Source of the DNA: Nocardioides allogilvus
Lineage (GTDB): Bacteria > Actinomycetota > Actinomycetes > Propionibacteriales > Nocardioidaceae
Assembly: GCF_003047285.1 (NCBI RefSeq)
Contig: NZ_PZYX01000001.1
Span: forward strand, 62,001 to 126,000
Direction of reading: 5' to 3'
DNA: 64,000 bases
Position 1 is the first letter of the stretch; the number at the start of each line of letters is the position of its first letter. A model generated the notes under the pieces. The model worked only from the letters and a program-made list of their open reading frames with translations, searched no databases and was not told the DNA's origin. The position numbers and the translations under genes are program-made. Of the stretch, positions 21,043-29,724 are shown piece by piece.

Positions 21043-21822
21043 GTGTTCGTACGCCGCGTGCTTCCCCTCGCCTTCCTGCTGAGCCTCGTCCCGGGCCTGA
21101 CCTCGGTGCCGGCGTTCGCCGATCCCGACTTCACGCTGACCGCCCACCGTGGCGCGCCCACGCGCACGCTCGGCGAGAACACGCTGGCCGCGTTCGGGCG
21201 CGCACTGGCCGACGGGGCCACGGCGATCGAGACCGACCTGCGGCGCACGAAGGACGACAAGCTCGTCGTGCTCCACGACAGCGGTGTCGGCCGGACGACC
21301 AACTGCAGCGGCCCGATCGGGTCCTGGACGCTGCGCGACCTGGTCAAGAAGTGCCGGGAGGACACGACGCGCCAGCCGATCCTCACGGCGCGCGAGCTGC
21401 TCACGTGGGCAGACCAGAGCGGTGCCTCGCTGATGATCGAGCTCAAGGGCAGCAACTGGTCGATCCGCCAGATCCGCGAGGTCGTCAACCTGCTCAAGGA
21501 CTCGACGGTCTTCGAGCAGGTCGCGATCTCGTCGCTGCGCCTGACCGTCCTCGAGCGCGTGCACCGGCTCTCGCCGCGGCTCGACACCCAGCTCATCGTC
21601 AGCGGCTGGGCGAAGGTGAAGGCCTCGATCGGTCGTGTCGAGGGCTACAACGCGCCCGCCGCCAGCCTGACGAAGTCGCGCGTCAAGCGGCTGCGCCGCA
21701 AGGGCATCGTGGTCGTCGGCGGCTATGCGGACTCGCCCGCGCAGTGGCGCGAGCTGGCGAAGCTCGGGGTGGACGGAGTCGTCACCCCGTCGGTGCGTCG
21801 CTACCAGCGGTGGGCTGGCTGA
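21043..21822 (+). CDS. Secreted glycerophosphodiester phosphodiesterase family protein
   Basis: About 259 aa. A signal peptide (LPLAFLLSLVPGLTSVPAFA) precedes a GDPD TIM barrel with HRG...GENT, ETDLRRTKD, LVVLHD and MIELKG, the residues that bind the catalytic metal and the phosphodiester. The expected role is hydrolysis of glycerophosphodiesters outside the membrane. It is short for the family, with little beyond the barrel. The start is uncertain: GTG at 21028, 21043 or 21058; none has a good ribosome-binding site and 21043 gives the most regular signal peptide. Confidence 0.8.
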   Translation: MFVRRVLPLAFLLSLVPGLTSVPAFADPDFTLTAHRGAPTRTLGENTLAAFGRALADGATAIETDLRRTKDDKLVVLHDSGVGRTTNCSGPIGSWTLRDLVKKCREDTTRQPILTARELLTWADQSGASLMIELKGSNWSIRQIREVVNLLKDSTVFEQVAISSLRLTVLERVHRLSPRLDTQLIVSGWAKVKASIGRVEGYNAPAASLTKSRVKRLRRKGIVVVGGYADSPAQWRELAKLGVDGVVTPSVRRYQRWAG

Positions 21823-21832
21823 GCCAGCCGGT

Positions 21833-22036
21833 TCAGTCGAGCGCCCCGAGACCTGTGGGGTCGGGCGGCAGCTCTCCCGAGGCCGGCACCTCCTCGTCCG
21901 GGTCGAGGTGGGCGATGGTCTCCGGGTCGATCTCGTTGTCCGCGGGCGCTTCCGGGTCGTTGGGGTCCAGCTCCAGGACGTCCTGGTCGAGGTCGTCCGG
22001 ATCGAGGTCGTCGATGCCTTCGTCGTAGGTGCTCAT
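21833..22036 (-). CDS. Small acidic protein
   Basis: A 67-aa protein, about one third Asp and Glu, with a repeating LDPDDLD/LELDPNDP pattern and no cysteine or hydrophobic segment. AGGAGG lies just before the ATG at 22036. It is 17 bp downstream of the copper-storage-like gene and probably in one transcript with it. Function unknown; binding of divalent metal by the acidic clusters is possible (speculative). Confidence 0.65.
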   Translation of the reverse strand: MSTYDEGIDDLDPDDLDQDVLELDPNDPEAPADNEIDPETIAHLDPDEEVPASGELPPDPTGLGALD

Positions 22037-22053
22037 GGTTCCCTCCTGGTTGG

Positions 22054-22458
22054 TCATGACGCGGTGGGCAGGCTTCGGCAGGCTCGCTCGCACCGGCGGC
22101 AGACCTCTGCGCACAACCGGCACTGCTCGTGGGTGAGGGCGCGCTTCTCGCACTCGGACGCACAGGCCGCACAGGCGTCGGCCGCGGCCTCCAGCATCGG
22201 CTGGATCGCGTCGTCGTCGCCGATGGCGTGACGCGAGAGCACGGAGGCGGCCGCTCCGCAGATGTCGGCGCAGTCGAGCGCCAGCCGGATGCAGGTGCTC
22301 AGGTCGTCGTCGGTCTCCTCGCGCAGGCAGGCGTCGGCCGTCGCGGAGCAGATCGCTGCGCACTTCACGCTCAGAGACAGGCAGGCTGCCCGGCTGTCCG
22401 CCTCGGCGGTCCGGGACCGGGCGCGCTCGGCACGCCGTTGGGCCAGTGCGTCGGGCAT
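22054..22458 (-). CDS. Four-helix bundle copper-binding protein (Csp/DUF326 type)
   Basis: A 134-aa cytosolic-type protein with 15 cysteines, most spaced three or four apart on predicted helices (VKCAAIC, DCADIC, CAACASECE, CRLCAEVCRRCERAC). This is the pattern of Csp copper-storage proteins, where the Cys side chains line the core of a four-helix bundle and bind many Cu(I) ions. There is no signal peptide, so it is closer to Csp3 than Csp1. AGGAGGAG precedes the ATG at 22458. Confidence 0.88.
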   Translation of the reverse strand: MPDALAQRRAERARSRTAEADSRAACLSLSVKCAAICSATADACLREETDDDLSTCIRLALDCADICGAAASVLSRHAIGDDDAIQPMLEAAADACAACASECEKRALTHEQCRLCAEVCRRCERACRSLPTAS

Positions 22459-22533
22459 CTCTCCTCCTGGGTGGTGCGCGGGTGCGTGTCGGAGCGGTAC
22501 CCACTTGCCGCGGTTCTGCCCCTACCCAGATAG

Positions 22534-22547
22534 TGAAACGTGTTCTA
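22534..22547 (+). promoter_or_regulatory. KstR-type operator
   Basis: TGAAACGTGTTCTA fits TNNAACNNGTTNNA, the consensus of the TetR-family cholesterol repressor KstR, at every fixed position. It lies 11-24 bp before the start of the catabolic operon at 22558, so it would overlap the promoter or the transcription start. Confidence 0.55.
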
Positions 22548-22557
22548 GTTTTGGCGC

Positions 22558-23631
22558 ATGACAGAGAAGCCACTGCGCGTCGTCGTCTGGTCCACCGGCA
22601 CGGTCGGGCGGCATGCGATCGCCGGCATCGACCGCCACCCCGCGCTCGAGCTCGTCGGCGTCTGGGTGAGCAGCGCCGAGAAGGGCGGCCAGGACGCGGG
22701 TCGCCTGGCCGGGCTCGACCGGGACCTCGGCGTGCTCGCCAGCACCGACCGCGAGGGCGTGCTCGCGCTGAGGCCCGACTGCATCGTGCACTGCGCGATG
22801 ACCGACGACCGGACCTTCGAGGCGATCGAGGACCTGAGCGAGTTCGTCGAGGCGGGCATCAACGTCGTGAGCTCCGGGCCGGTGCTGCTGCAGTTCCCCT
22901 TCGGCATCCTCCCGCCCGAGATGATCGAGCGGATCGAGCGCGCGCCGGCCAGCCTGCACGTCAACGGCATCGACCCGGGCTGGGCCAACGACGTGCTGCC
23001 GCTCCAGCTGACCAGCCTGAGCCAGCGCATCGACGAGGTGCGGGTGCTGGAGATCGCCGACTACTCCACCTATTTCCAGCCCGTCGTCATGCGCGACATC
23101 TTCGGCTTCGGCGACGCGGTCGACGCGGACAAGCTGCTGTGGCAGCCGGGCGTGCTGAGCATGGCGTGGGGAGCAGTGGTCCGCCAGATCGCCGAGGGCC
23201 TCGACCTGCTGCTCGACGAGCCGCTCGTCGAGAAGGTCGACCGCCGCCCGGCCGAGCGGGACGTGAGCACGGCGAGCGTCGACGTCAAGGAGGGCACCAT
23301 GGGCGCCGTCCGGTTCGAGCTGATCGGCACGGTCGACGGGGTGCCGCGCGTGGTGCTCGAGCACATCACCCGCACGGCCGAGGACCAGGTGCCGGAGTGG
23401 CCGACGCCGGCCGAGGGTGGCGGCTGCTACCGCGTCGTCGTGACGGGCGAGCCGCACCTGAAGATCGAGTTCAGCCACCACGGTGAGCACGGCGACCACA
23501 ACGTCTCCGGGATGATCGTCACCGCGCAGCGGCTCGTGAACTCCGTGCCCGCGGTCGTCGCCGCGAAGCCGGGCCTCGTCACGGCGCTCGACCTGCCGCT
23601 CGTGACCGGGCGCGGACTGGTGGTCTCGTGA
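22558..23631 (+). CDS. Dihydrodipicolinate-reductase-like NAD(P)H-dependent dehydrogenase
   Basis: A 357-aa protein with an N-terminal Rossmann fold ([14 protein letters not shown]) and a large C-terminal domain like those of 2,4-diaminopentanoate dehydrogenase and related actinobacterial reductases, which are far from true DapB. The substrate is not known. The next gene starts within its stop (GTGA). The KstR-like box upstream and the SDR and beta-lactamase-fold neighbours suggest a step in degradation of a sterol- or lipid-derived acid (inference). Confidence 0.78.
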   Translation: MTEKPLRVVVWSTGTVGRHAIAGIDRHPALELVGVWVSSAEKGGQDAGRLAGLDRDLGVLASTDREGVLALRPDCIVHCAMTDDRTFEAIEDLSEFVEAGINVVSSGPVLLQFPFGILPPEMIERIERAPASLHVNGIDPGWANDVLPLQLTSLSQRIDEVRVLEIADYSTYFQPVVMRDIFGFGDAVDADKLLWQPGVLSMAWGAVVRQIAEGLDLLLDEPLVEKVDRRPAERDVSTASVDVKEGTMGAVRFELIGTVDGVPRVVLEHITRTAEDQVPEWPTPAEGGGCYRVVVTGEPHLKIEFSHHGEHGDHNVSGMIVTAQRLVNSVPAVVAAKPGLVTALDLPLVTGRGLVVS

Positions 23632-24458
23632 CGAGCCTTCGGCCCTCCTCGACCTCCGGCCGCTCCATCCTCGACCGCTTCACCCTCACCGACCACGTCG
23701 CGATCGTCACCGGCGCGGGCCGTGGGCTCGGTGCGGCGACCGCGGTCGCGCTCGCCCAGGCCGGCGCGGACGTCGTGATCTCGGCGAGGAGCAAGGACCA
23801 GCTCGAGGCCGTCGCGAGCCAGGTCCGCAAAGCCGGCCGGCGTGCCCTCGCCGTACCCGCCGATCTCTCGGACACCGACGCGGTGGCGGCCCTCGCGCAG
23901 GCGGCCGTCGACGAGTTCGGTCGCCTCGACACGGTCGTCAACAACGTCGGCGGAGCGATGCCGCGCGAGTTCGTCAGGACCAACGTGGTGGCGCTCGAGG
24001 ACGCCTTCCACTTCAACGTGAGCACCGCGCATGCGCTGACCCGCGCGGCCCTGCCCCACCTGCTGGTGGGCGACGGCGAGAAGTCGGTCGTCACGATCTC
24101 CTCGCTGCTCGGCCGCGCCGCCGGCCGGGGCTACGTCGCCTACGGCACCGCCAAGGCCGCGCTTGCGCACTGGACCCGACTCACCGCGGCCGACCTGTCG
24201 CCGCGGATCCGGGTCAACGGCGTCTTCGTCGGCTCGATCATGACCAGTGCACTGGACATGGTCGCGGAGCTGCCCGAGCTCCGGGAGCAGATGGAGACGC
24301 GTACGCCGCTGGGTCGCATCGGCGAGGCCGACGACATCGCCGCCGCGGTGCTCTATCTCGCGTCGCCGGCGAGTGCCTATGTCACGGGCAAGATGCTGGA
24401 GGTCGACGGCGGGATCCAGGAGCCCAACCTCGACCTCGGACTGCCCGATCTAGAGTGA
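23628..24458 (+). CDS. Short-chain dehydrogenase/reductase
   Basis: A 276-aa classical SDR with cofactor motif [13 protein letters not shown] (as NNAG), catalytic Ser in VTISS and Tyr/Lys in YGTAK. A C-terminal [19 protein letters not shown] is typical of hydroxyacyl or steroid dehydrogenases and of 7-alpha-hydroxysteroid-type enzymes. The substrate is undetermined. Translationally coupled to the gene before it; four bases separate it from the gene after. Confidence 0.9.
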   Translation: MTSLRPSSTSGRSILDRFTLTDHVAIVTGAGRGLGAATAVALAQAGADVVISARSKDQLEAVASQVRKAGRRALAVPADLSDTDAVAALAQAAVDEFGRLDTVVNNVGGAMPREFVRTNVVALEDAFHFNVSTAHALTRAALPHLLVGDGEKSVVTISSLLGRAAGRGYVAYGTAKAALAHWTRLTAADLSPRIRVNGVFVGSIMTSALDMVAELPELREQMETRTPLGRIGEADDIAAAVLYLASPASAYVTGKMLEVDGGIQEPNLDLGLPDLE

Positions 24459-24462
24459 CGCG

Positions 24463-25515
24463 GTGACGTCGACCAGCACCGCCAAAGCGATCTCGCCCGA
24501 CTCCGGCACCCACTGGACCGAGCCCGGGACGTGGCCGGTCGCGCCCGGCGTCCACCGGATCCCGCTGCCGCTGCCGATGGACGGGCTCCGCGCGATCAAC
24601 GTCTATGCGATCGAGACCGACGACGGCCTCACCCTGATCGACGGCGGCTGGGCGATCGAGGTCTCGCGTACCCTGCTCGAGAAGTCGCTGCGCGACATCG
24701 GCCGCGACGTCCGCGAGATCACCCGGTTCCTGGTCACCCACGTCCACCGCGACCACTACACGCAGGCGGTGACGGTCCGTCGCGAGTTCGGTTCGCACGT
24801 CTCGCTCGGCCTCGGCGACAAGCCGACCCTCGACCTCATCCACGCCGTCGACCGCGACGCCGAGGACCCGCACATCGCGATGTTCCTCGCGGCCGGCGCG
24901 CCGGCGATCGCCCGGGAGTGGGGGGAGTTCACCCGTGACTCGACCCCCGACCTGACCATGTGGGACTACCCCGACACCTGGCTGGAGTCCGACCTCCAGC
25001 TCAGCGTCGGCGACCGCACCATCGACGCGGTGCACACGCCCGGGCACACGCAGGGCCACTACGTCTTCGCCGACCGGCCCGCCGGTCTCCTCTTCGCCGG
25101 TGACCACGTGCTGCCGACGATCACCCCGTCGATCGGCTTCGAGCCGGCGCTGGCCGAGCAGCCGCTCGGTGACTTCATGGCCTCCCTGACCAAGGTGCGC
25201 GGGCTGCCCGACCTGACGCTCCTGCCGGCCCACGGCCCGGTCGCTCCGAGCTCCCACGCCCGCGTCGACGAGCTCCTCGCGCACCACGAGGTGCGGCTCG
25301 ACCTGTGCGTCGCCGCGATCGGCGACGGGTCGCGATCGGCGTACGACGTCGCGAGCGTGCTGCCGTGGACCCGGCACGAGCACAAGCTGGCCGACCTCGA
25401 CGTCTTCAACGCGGCGCTCGCGACGCTCGAGACGCGCGCCCACCTCGAGCTGCTCGTCGCGCGCGGATCGCTCACGCGCGGCGACGACGACGGGGTCGTG
25501 CTCTACGGCGCCTGA
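24463..25515 (+). CDS. Metallo-beta-lactamase-fold hydrolase
   Basis: A 350-aa protein. The metal motif is seen as THVHRDHY, with further ligands in HTPGHTQGH and FAGDHVLP. A C-terminal winged-helix-like region (LLAHHEVRLDLC to the end) is typical of the LACTB2/MBL group that hydrolyses thioesters or acts on lactones. HVHRDH replaces the usual HxHxDH spacing without losing the ligands. It is the last gene of the operon; its 3' end overlaps the convergent acetyltransferase by 13 bp. Confidence 0.85.
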   Translation: MTSTSTAKAISPDSGTHWTEPGTWPVAPGVHRIPLPLPMDGLRAINVYAIETDDGLTLIDGGWAIEVSRTLLEKSLRDIGRDVREITRFLVTHVHRDHYTQAVTVRREFGSHVSLGLGDKPTLDLIHAVDRDAEDPHIAMFLAAGAPAIAREWGEFTRDSTPDLTMWDYPDTWLESDLQLSVGDRTIDAVHTPGHTQGHYVFADRPAGLLFAGDHVLPTITPSIGFEPALAEQPLGDFMASLTKVRGLPDLTLLPAHGPVAPSSHARVDELLAHHEVRLDLCVAAIGDGSRSAYDVASVLPWTRHEHKLADLDVFNAALATLETRAHLELLVARGSLTRGDDDGVVLYGA

Positions 25516-25934
25516 CGCACCATCGGCCGGTGCGCCACCCCGTCCTCGACGAACTCCGGCCCGCTGACCTCGAAGCCGTAGGTGGCGTACCACTCCGTCA
25601 GCCCGGTCTGCGCGTCCAGCCGGATCTCGCGGTCGCCGATCGCGGCGAGTGCCGCGGCCATCAGCTCGCGCGCCAGCCCACGGCCACGGGCGGCCGGCGT
25701 GACGGCGACGCGTCCGATCCGCGCGTGCGTTCCGTCGTCGAGCACCCGCAGGCAGGCGACCAGCTCGGCCCCGTCGTGGGCCAGCACGTGGCGGGTGGCC
25801 GGCTCGAGGTCGCGACCGTCGAGATCGGGGTACGGCGACTGCTGCTCGACGACGAACACCTGCTGCCGCAGTCGCCACAACGCGTAGGCGGCGCGGGAGT
25901 CGAGCTCGTCGAAGGTGTGGACGCTGATCGTCAC
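25503..25934 (-). CDS. GNAT-family N-acetyltransferase (ElaA-like)
   Basis: A 143-aa protein of ElaA type: LWRLRQQVFVVEQQSPYPDLDGRD, then RIGRVAVTPAARGRGLARELM, which contains the acetyl-CoA pyrophosphate loop (RGRGLA), and the C-terminal LTEWYATYGFEVSGPEFVEDGVAH. The substrate is unknown. The GTG start overlaps the upstream esterase stop (GTGA). Confidence 0.9.
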   Translation of the reverse strand: MTISVHTFDELDSRAAYALWRLRQQVFVVEQQSPYPDLDGRDLEPATRHVLAHDGAELVACLRVLDDGTHARIGRVAVTPAARGRGLARELMAAALAAIGDREIRLDAQTGLTEWYATYGFEVSGPEFVEDGVAHRPMVRQAP

Positions 25935-26830
25935 GAGACGAACTCGACGACCTGCCGCAGGGCCCGGCGGGCCTCGGGGATGAACGGCAGGATGCTGTAG
26001 ACGTGGATGAGGTCGGGCTCCTCGATGCTGGTGAGGTCCCAGCCGGCGTCGGCAGCCCGCTTCGCCAGCAGCCGGCAGCCGGGCGAGAGCAGGTCGCGGG
26101 TGCCGTAGAGCTGCAGCGCCGGCGGCAGGTCGTGGAGGTCGGCCAGCGCCGGTGACACCTCCGGACGAGCCAGGTCGCTCGCGGAACCGGCCCACCAGTC
26201 GGCGTACACGACGACCTTGGAGTGGAAGAGCCACGGGTCGACGGCATCGACCTCCAGGGTCTCGGGCGTGCTGGTCGTCAGGTCGACCCAAGGTGCGTGC
26301 AGGACGAGATGGGTCGCCGGGGTGAGCCCGCGGTCCCGCATCGAGATCGCCATCGCGAGCGCGAGGCCGCCGCCGGCCGAGTCGCCGGCGAGCACGATCC
26401 CGCCCGGCTCGTCGGCGAAGCGAGCGGCCTGCGCGACGAGCGCGTCGTGGCTGTCGCGCCAAGTGTGCTCGGGGGCGAGGGGATAGTCGGGCATGACGAC
26501 CCGCGCCCCGATCCGGCCGGCGAGGCGGGTGGCGTGGCGGAGGTGGGCGGCGTCGATGCCGGCGACGAAGCCGCCGCCGTGGACGTAGAAGAGCGTGCGC
26601 GTGGGCTCGGTGTGCCGCGGTGTGATGACGTGGGAGGGGAAGCCGATGTCCTCGGTGACGACGCTGAAGCGCCGCTCGAACTGCCGCACGGCCTTCGTCG
26701 GCAGATCCGCGGGGGTGCGCTGGTGCCAGGCCTCGATCCGGGCGCGCTCGGCGGGCTCGGAGTCGAGCTCGCGTGCCTTGCGGACCCGCGGGACGGCGGT
26801 GGCGACGATCTGGTGGCGGAGGCTCGGCAT
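25931..26830 (-). CDS. Alpha/beta hydrolase, hormone-sensitive lipase family esterase
   Basis: A 299-aa esterase with the oxyanion motif HGGGF, nucleophile in GDSAGGG, the acid in YGTRDLLSPG and His in PDLIHVYSI. This set defines the HSL (family IV) carboxylesterases, which act on short to medium acyl esters. The ATG at 26830 begins the conserved N-terminal helix. Divergent from the thiamine transport operon and its riboswitch. Confidence 0.9.
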   Translation of the reverse strand: MPSLRHQIVATAVPRVRKARELDSEPAERARIEAWHQRTPADLPTKAVRQFERRFSVVTEDIGFPSHVITPRHTEPTRTLFYVHGGGFVAGIDAAHLRHATRLAGRIGARVVMPDYPLAPEHTWRDSHDALVAQAARFADEPGGIVLAGDSAGGGLALAMAISMRDRGLTPATHLVLHAPWVDLTTSTPETLEVDAVDPWLFHSKVVVYADWWAGSASDLARPEVSPALADLHDLPPALQLYGTRDLLSPGCRLLAKRAADAGWDLTSIEEPDLIHVYSILPFIPEARRALRQVVEFVS

Positions 26831-26896
26831 GGGCGCAATCTATCCACGGACCAGGAGTGGGGTCGCCCGCGCTGCGGCGTACGCTTGCGGTCGAAG

Positions 26897-26980
26897 ACAG
26901 GGGAGCACACCAGTGCTGAGAGTGCAGGACCGTCTGCAGACCCTCCGAACCTGATCCGGTTAACACCGGCGATAGGGAGT
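26897..26980 (+). ncRNA. TPP riboswitch (THI element)
   Basis: The conserved core is present in order: ACAGGGGAGC, CTGAGAGTG, GACCCTCCGAACCTGATC, CCGGTTAACACCGGC and GATAGGGAG. It ends 6 bp before the thiB start, so control is probably by masking the ribosome-binding site (GGGAG at 26975-26979) when thiamine pyrophosphate is bound. Confidence 0.97.
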
Positions 26981-26986
26981 CCACGC

Positions 26987-28078
26987 ATGCTGCGTCGCCT
27001 TGCCAGCTTGTCCATCACGTCCGTGCTCGTGCTCGCCGCCGCTGGGTGCAGCACCCTGGGCGGGGACGACAACGAGCCGACGGCCACCGAGCCCGGCTCG
27101 ACCGCGCCCGAGGGTGAGGTCGGCGGCGAGGTCGTGCTCGTGACCCACGAGTCCTTCACGCTGCCCAAGAAGCTGGTCAAGGCCTTCGAGGCCGAGTCCG
27201 GCATCGACCTCGTCACCCGCGCCGCCGGCGACGCCGGCACGCTCAGCGCGAAGCTGTCGCTGACCAAGGACAACCCGACCGGCGACCTCGCCTTCGGCAT
27301 CGACAACACCTTCGCCTCGCGGCCGCTCGGCGAGGGCGTCTTCGCGACCTACGAGCCGACCCTGCCGGAGGGTGCCTCGGACTACGCGCTGGACGAGGGC
27401 GCCGACAAGCTCACCCCGATCGACGTCGGCCACGTGTGCGTCAACATCGACAAGACGTGGTTCGAGAAGCAGAGCATCGAGCCGCCCTCGACCCTGGCCG
27501 ACCTGATCGACCCGACCTACTCGGACCTGATGGTCGCGCCGGGCGCGTCGACCAGCAGCCCCGGCATGGCCTTCCTGCTCGCCACGATCGCGGAGTACGG
27601 CGACGCCGAGGGCGGCTGGCAGGGCTACTGGTCAAGCCTGATGGACAACGGGCTCAAGGTCGTCGACGGCTGGGAGGACGCCTACTACGGCGACTTCACC
27701 CAGGGTGGCGGCAAGGGCGAGCGCCCGATCGTCGTCTCCTACGACTCCTCGCCGGCGTTCACCGTCAGCGACGGGGAGACCACCACCGAGGCCCTGCTCG
27801 ACACCTGCTTCCGCCAGGTCGAGTACGCAGGCGTCCTCGAGGGCGCGGCCAACCCGGCCGGTGCCGAGGCCGTCATCGACTGGCTGCTCTCCGACGAGGT
27901 GCAGGCCGCGTTGCCGACCTCGATGTACGTCTACCCCGTGAGCGACAGCGTCGAGGTGCCGACCGACTGGGCGACGTACGCCGTGCAGCCGCCGTCGCCG
28001 CTGTCGGTGCCGCCGGCCGACATCGCGACCAACCGTGAGCAGTGGCTCTCGGAGTGGACGGACGTTGTCACCAGGTAG
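26987..28078 (+). CDS. thiB: Thiamine ABC transporter substrate-binding lipoprotein
   Basis: A 363-aa exported lipoprotein. LAAAGC gives the lipidated Cys21, then a Thr/Glu/Gly linker, then a periplasmic-binding fold (VVLVTHESFTLPKKLVKAFEAESG, FGIDNTFASRPL, PIVVSYDSSPAF) matching ThiB-type thiamine-binding proteins. Expression is governed by the TPP riboswitch directly upstream. First gene of thiBPQ. Confidence 0.94.
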   Translation: MLRRLASLSITSVLVLAAAGCSTLGGDDNEPTATEPGSTAPEGEVGGEVVLVTHESFTLPKKLVKAFEAESGIDLVTRAAGDAGTLSAKLSLTKDNPTGDLAFGIDNTFASRPLGEGVFATYEPTLPEGASDYALDEGADKLTPIDVGHVCVNIDKTWFEKQSIEPPSTLADLIDPTYSDLMVAPGASTSSPGMAFLLATIAEYGDAEGGWQGYWSSLMDNGLKVVDGWEDAYYGDFTQGGGKGERPIVVSYDSSPAFTVSDGETTTEALLDTCFRQVEYAGVLEGAANPAGAEAVIDWLLSDEVQAALPTSMYVYPVSDSVEVPTDWATYAVQPPSPLSVPPADIATNREQWLSEWTDVVTR

Positions 28079-28087
28079 GACCTCCCG

Positions 28088-29722
28088 GTGAGGCGCTGGC
28101 TGACCCTCGCGCTGCTCGCGACCGGGCCGGTGCTGGTCGTCGGCGTGTTCTTCGTGCTGCCGGTGAGCGGCATGGTGGCGCGCGGGTTCTGGCCCGACGG
28201 GGCCTTCGACCCTCGCGGCGTCCTCGACGTCCTGGCTCGGCCCCGGGTGCGGCGGGTCGCGTGGTTCACGGTGTGGTCCGCGGGGTCGGCGACGGCGATC
28301 GCGGTGCTTCTCGGCCTGCCGGTGGCCTTCGTGCTGCACCGCCTCGCGCTGCCGGGTCGCCGGCTGGTCCGGGCAACGCTGCTGGTGCCCTTCGTGCTGC
28401 CGACCGTCGTGGTCGGCGTGGCCTTCCGGCTGCTCCTCGGCGAGGCCGGGCCGCTCGGCTTCCTCGGCCTCGACGGGACACCGGTCGCGATCATCGCCGG
28501 CCTCGTCTTCTTCAACATCGCGGTCGTGGTCCGGGCGGTCGGGGCCGCCTGGGAGTCGCTCGACACCAGGCCCGCCGAGGCGGCCGCAGCCCTCGGTGCC
28601 TCGCCGGCGCAGGTGTGGTGGACGGTGACGCTGCCGGCGCTGCGCCCGGCGATCGTCAGCGCCGCGAGTGTCGTCTTCCTCTTCTGCGCGACCGCCTTCG
28701 GCATCGTGCTCACCCTGGGCGGGGTGCGCTACGCGACCATCGAGACGGAGATCTATCTCCTCACCACCACCCTGTTCGACCTGCAGGCCGCCGCCGCGCT
28801 GTCCGTGCTCCAGCTCGTCGTCGTGGTCGCGCTGCTCGGCGTCGCTGCGCGACTGCGGGCCACGCCCGATGCCACGGCCCACCGCTCCACCGCCCGCCCC
28901 CGGGCGATCCGCACCGGTGACGCGCCCGCGATCGCGGTGACGGTGCTCGTGCTCATCATGGTGGCCGCGCCGATCGCGACGCTGGTGCTGGGCTCGTTGC
29001 GCACCGACGACGGCTGGTCGATCGCCAACTACCGCGCGCTGACCAGCGTCGGCTCCAACGACGCGCTCCTCGTGCCTGTCACCGACGCGCTGCTCACGTC
29101 GGTGCGCACGGCCGTCGATGCGACGTGGATGGCCCTGGCGATGGGGCTGGCCGTCGCCGTGCTCGTGACCCGTCGCTCGCAGAGCCGGGCGGAGCGACGC
29201 GCTCGCGGCATCCTCGACGGCTTCTTCATGCTGCCGCTCGGCGTCAGCGCCGTGACGCTCGGCTTCGGCTTCCTGATCACCCTCGACCAGCCGCCGCTCG
29301 ACCTGCGCGACTCGCCGCTGCTCGTGCCGATCGCGCAGGCGCTGGTGGCGCTGCCGCTGGTGGTCCGCACCCTGGTGCCCGTCCTGGGCGCGATCGACGA
29401 CCGGCAGCGGCAGGCTGCGGCTTCCCTCGGCGCCTCGCCGTGGCGGGCGCTGCTCGCCGTCGACCTGCCCGTGGTGTGGAAGCCGCTGCTCGCCGCGAGC
29501 GGCTTCGCCTTCGCCGCGTCGCTGGGGGAGTTCGGCGCGACCTCCTTCCTGGCCCGCGACGAGCACCCGACCGTGCCGGTCGTGATCTTCCGGCTCATCG
29601 GCCACCCGGGGGAGATGAACTACGGCATGGCGCTCGCCGCGTCGGTCGTGCTCGCGACCGCCACGGCCGTGGTGATGCTGGCCGTCGAGCGCCTCCGCGT
29701 GCCGAGCGTGGGAGCCTTCTGA
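28088..29722 (+). CDS. thiP: Thiamine ABC transporter permease
   Basis: A 544-aa fused permease with two homologous halves and about twelve membrane segments. Each half has the ABC permease EAA loop (EAAAALGASPAQVWWTVTLPALRP and the counterpart RQAAASLGASPWRALLAVDLP). This two-domain layout is typical of ThiP and the ferric-iron FbpB group; the riboswitch points to thiamine. The GTG at 28088 lies 9 bp after the thiB stop. Confidence 0.92.
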   Translation: MRRWLTLALLATGPVLVVGVFFVLPVSGMVARGFWPDGAFDPRGVLDVLARPRVRRVAWFTVWSAGSATAIAVLLGLPVAFVLHRLALPGRRLVRATLLVPFVLPTVVVGVAFRLLLGEAGPLGFLGLDGTPVAIIAGLVFFNIAVVVRAVGAAWESLDTRPAEAAAALGASPAQVWWTVTLPALRPAIVSAASVVFLFCATAFGIVLTLGGVRYATIETEIYLLTTTLFDLQAAAALSVLQLVVVVALLGVAARLRATPDATAHRSTARPRAIRTGDAPAIAVTVLVLIMVAAPIATLVLGSLRTDDGWSIANYRALTSVGSNDALLVPVTDALLTSVRTAVDATWMALAMGLAVAVLVTRRSQSRAERRARGILDGFFMLPLGVSAVTLGFGFLITLDQPPLDLRDSPLLVPIAQALVALPLVVRTLVPVLGAIDDRQRQAAASLGASPWRALLAVDLPVVWKPLLAASGFAFAASLGEFGATSFLARDEHPTVPVVIFRLIGHPGEMNYGMALAASVVLATATAVVMLAVERLRVPSVGAF

Positions 29723-29724
29723 CG

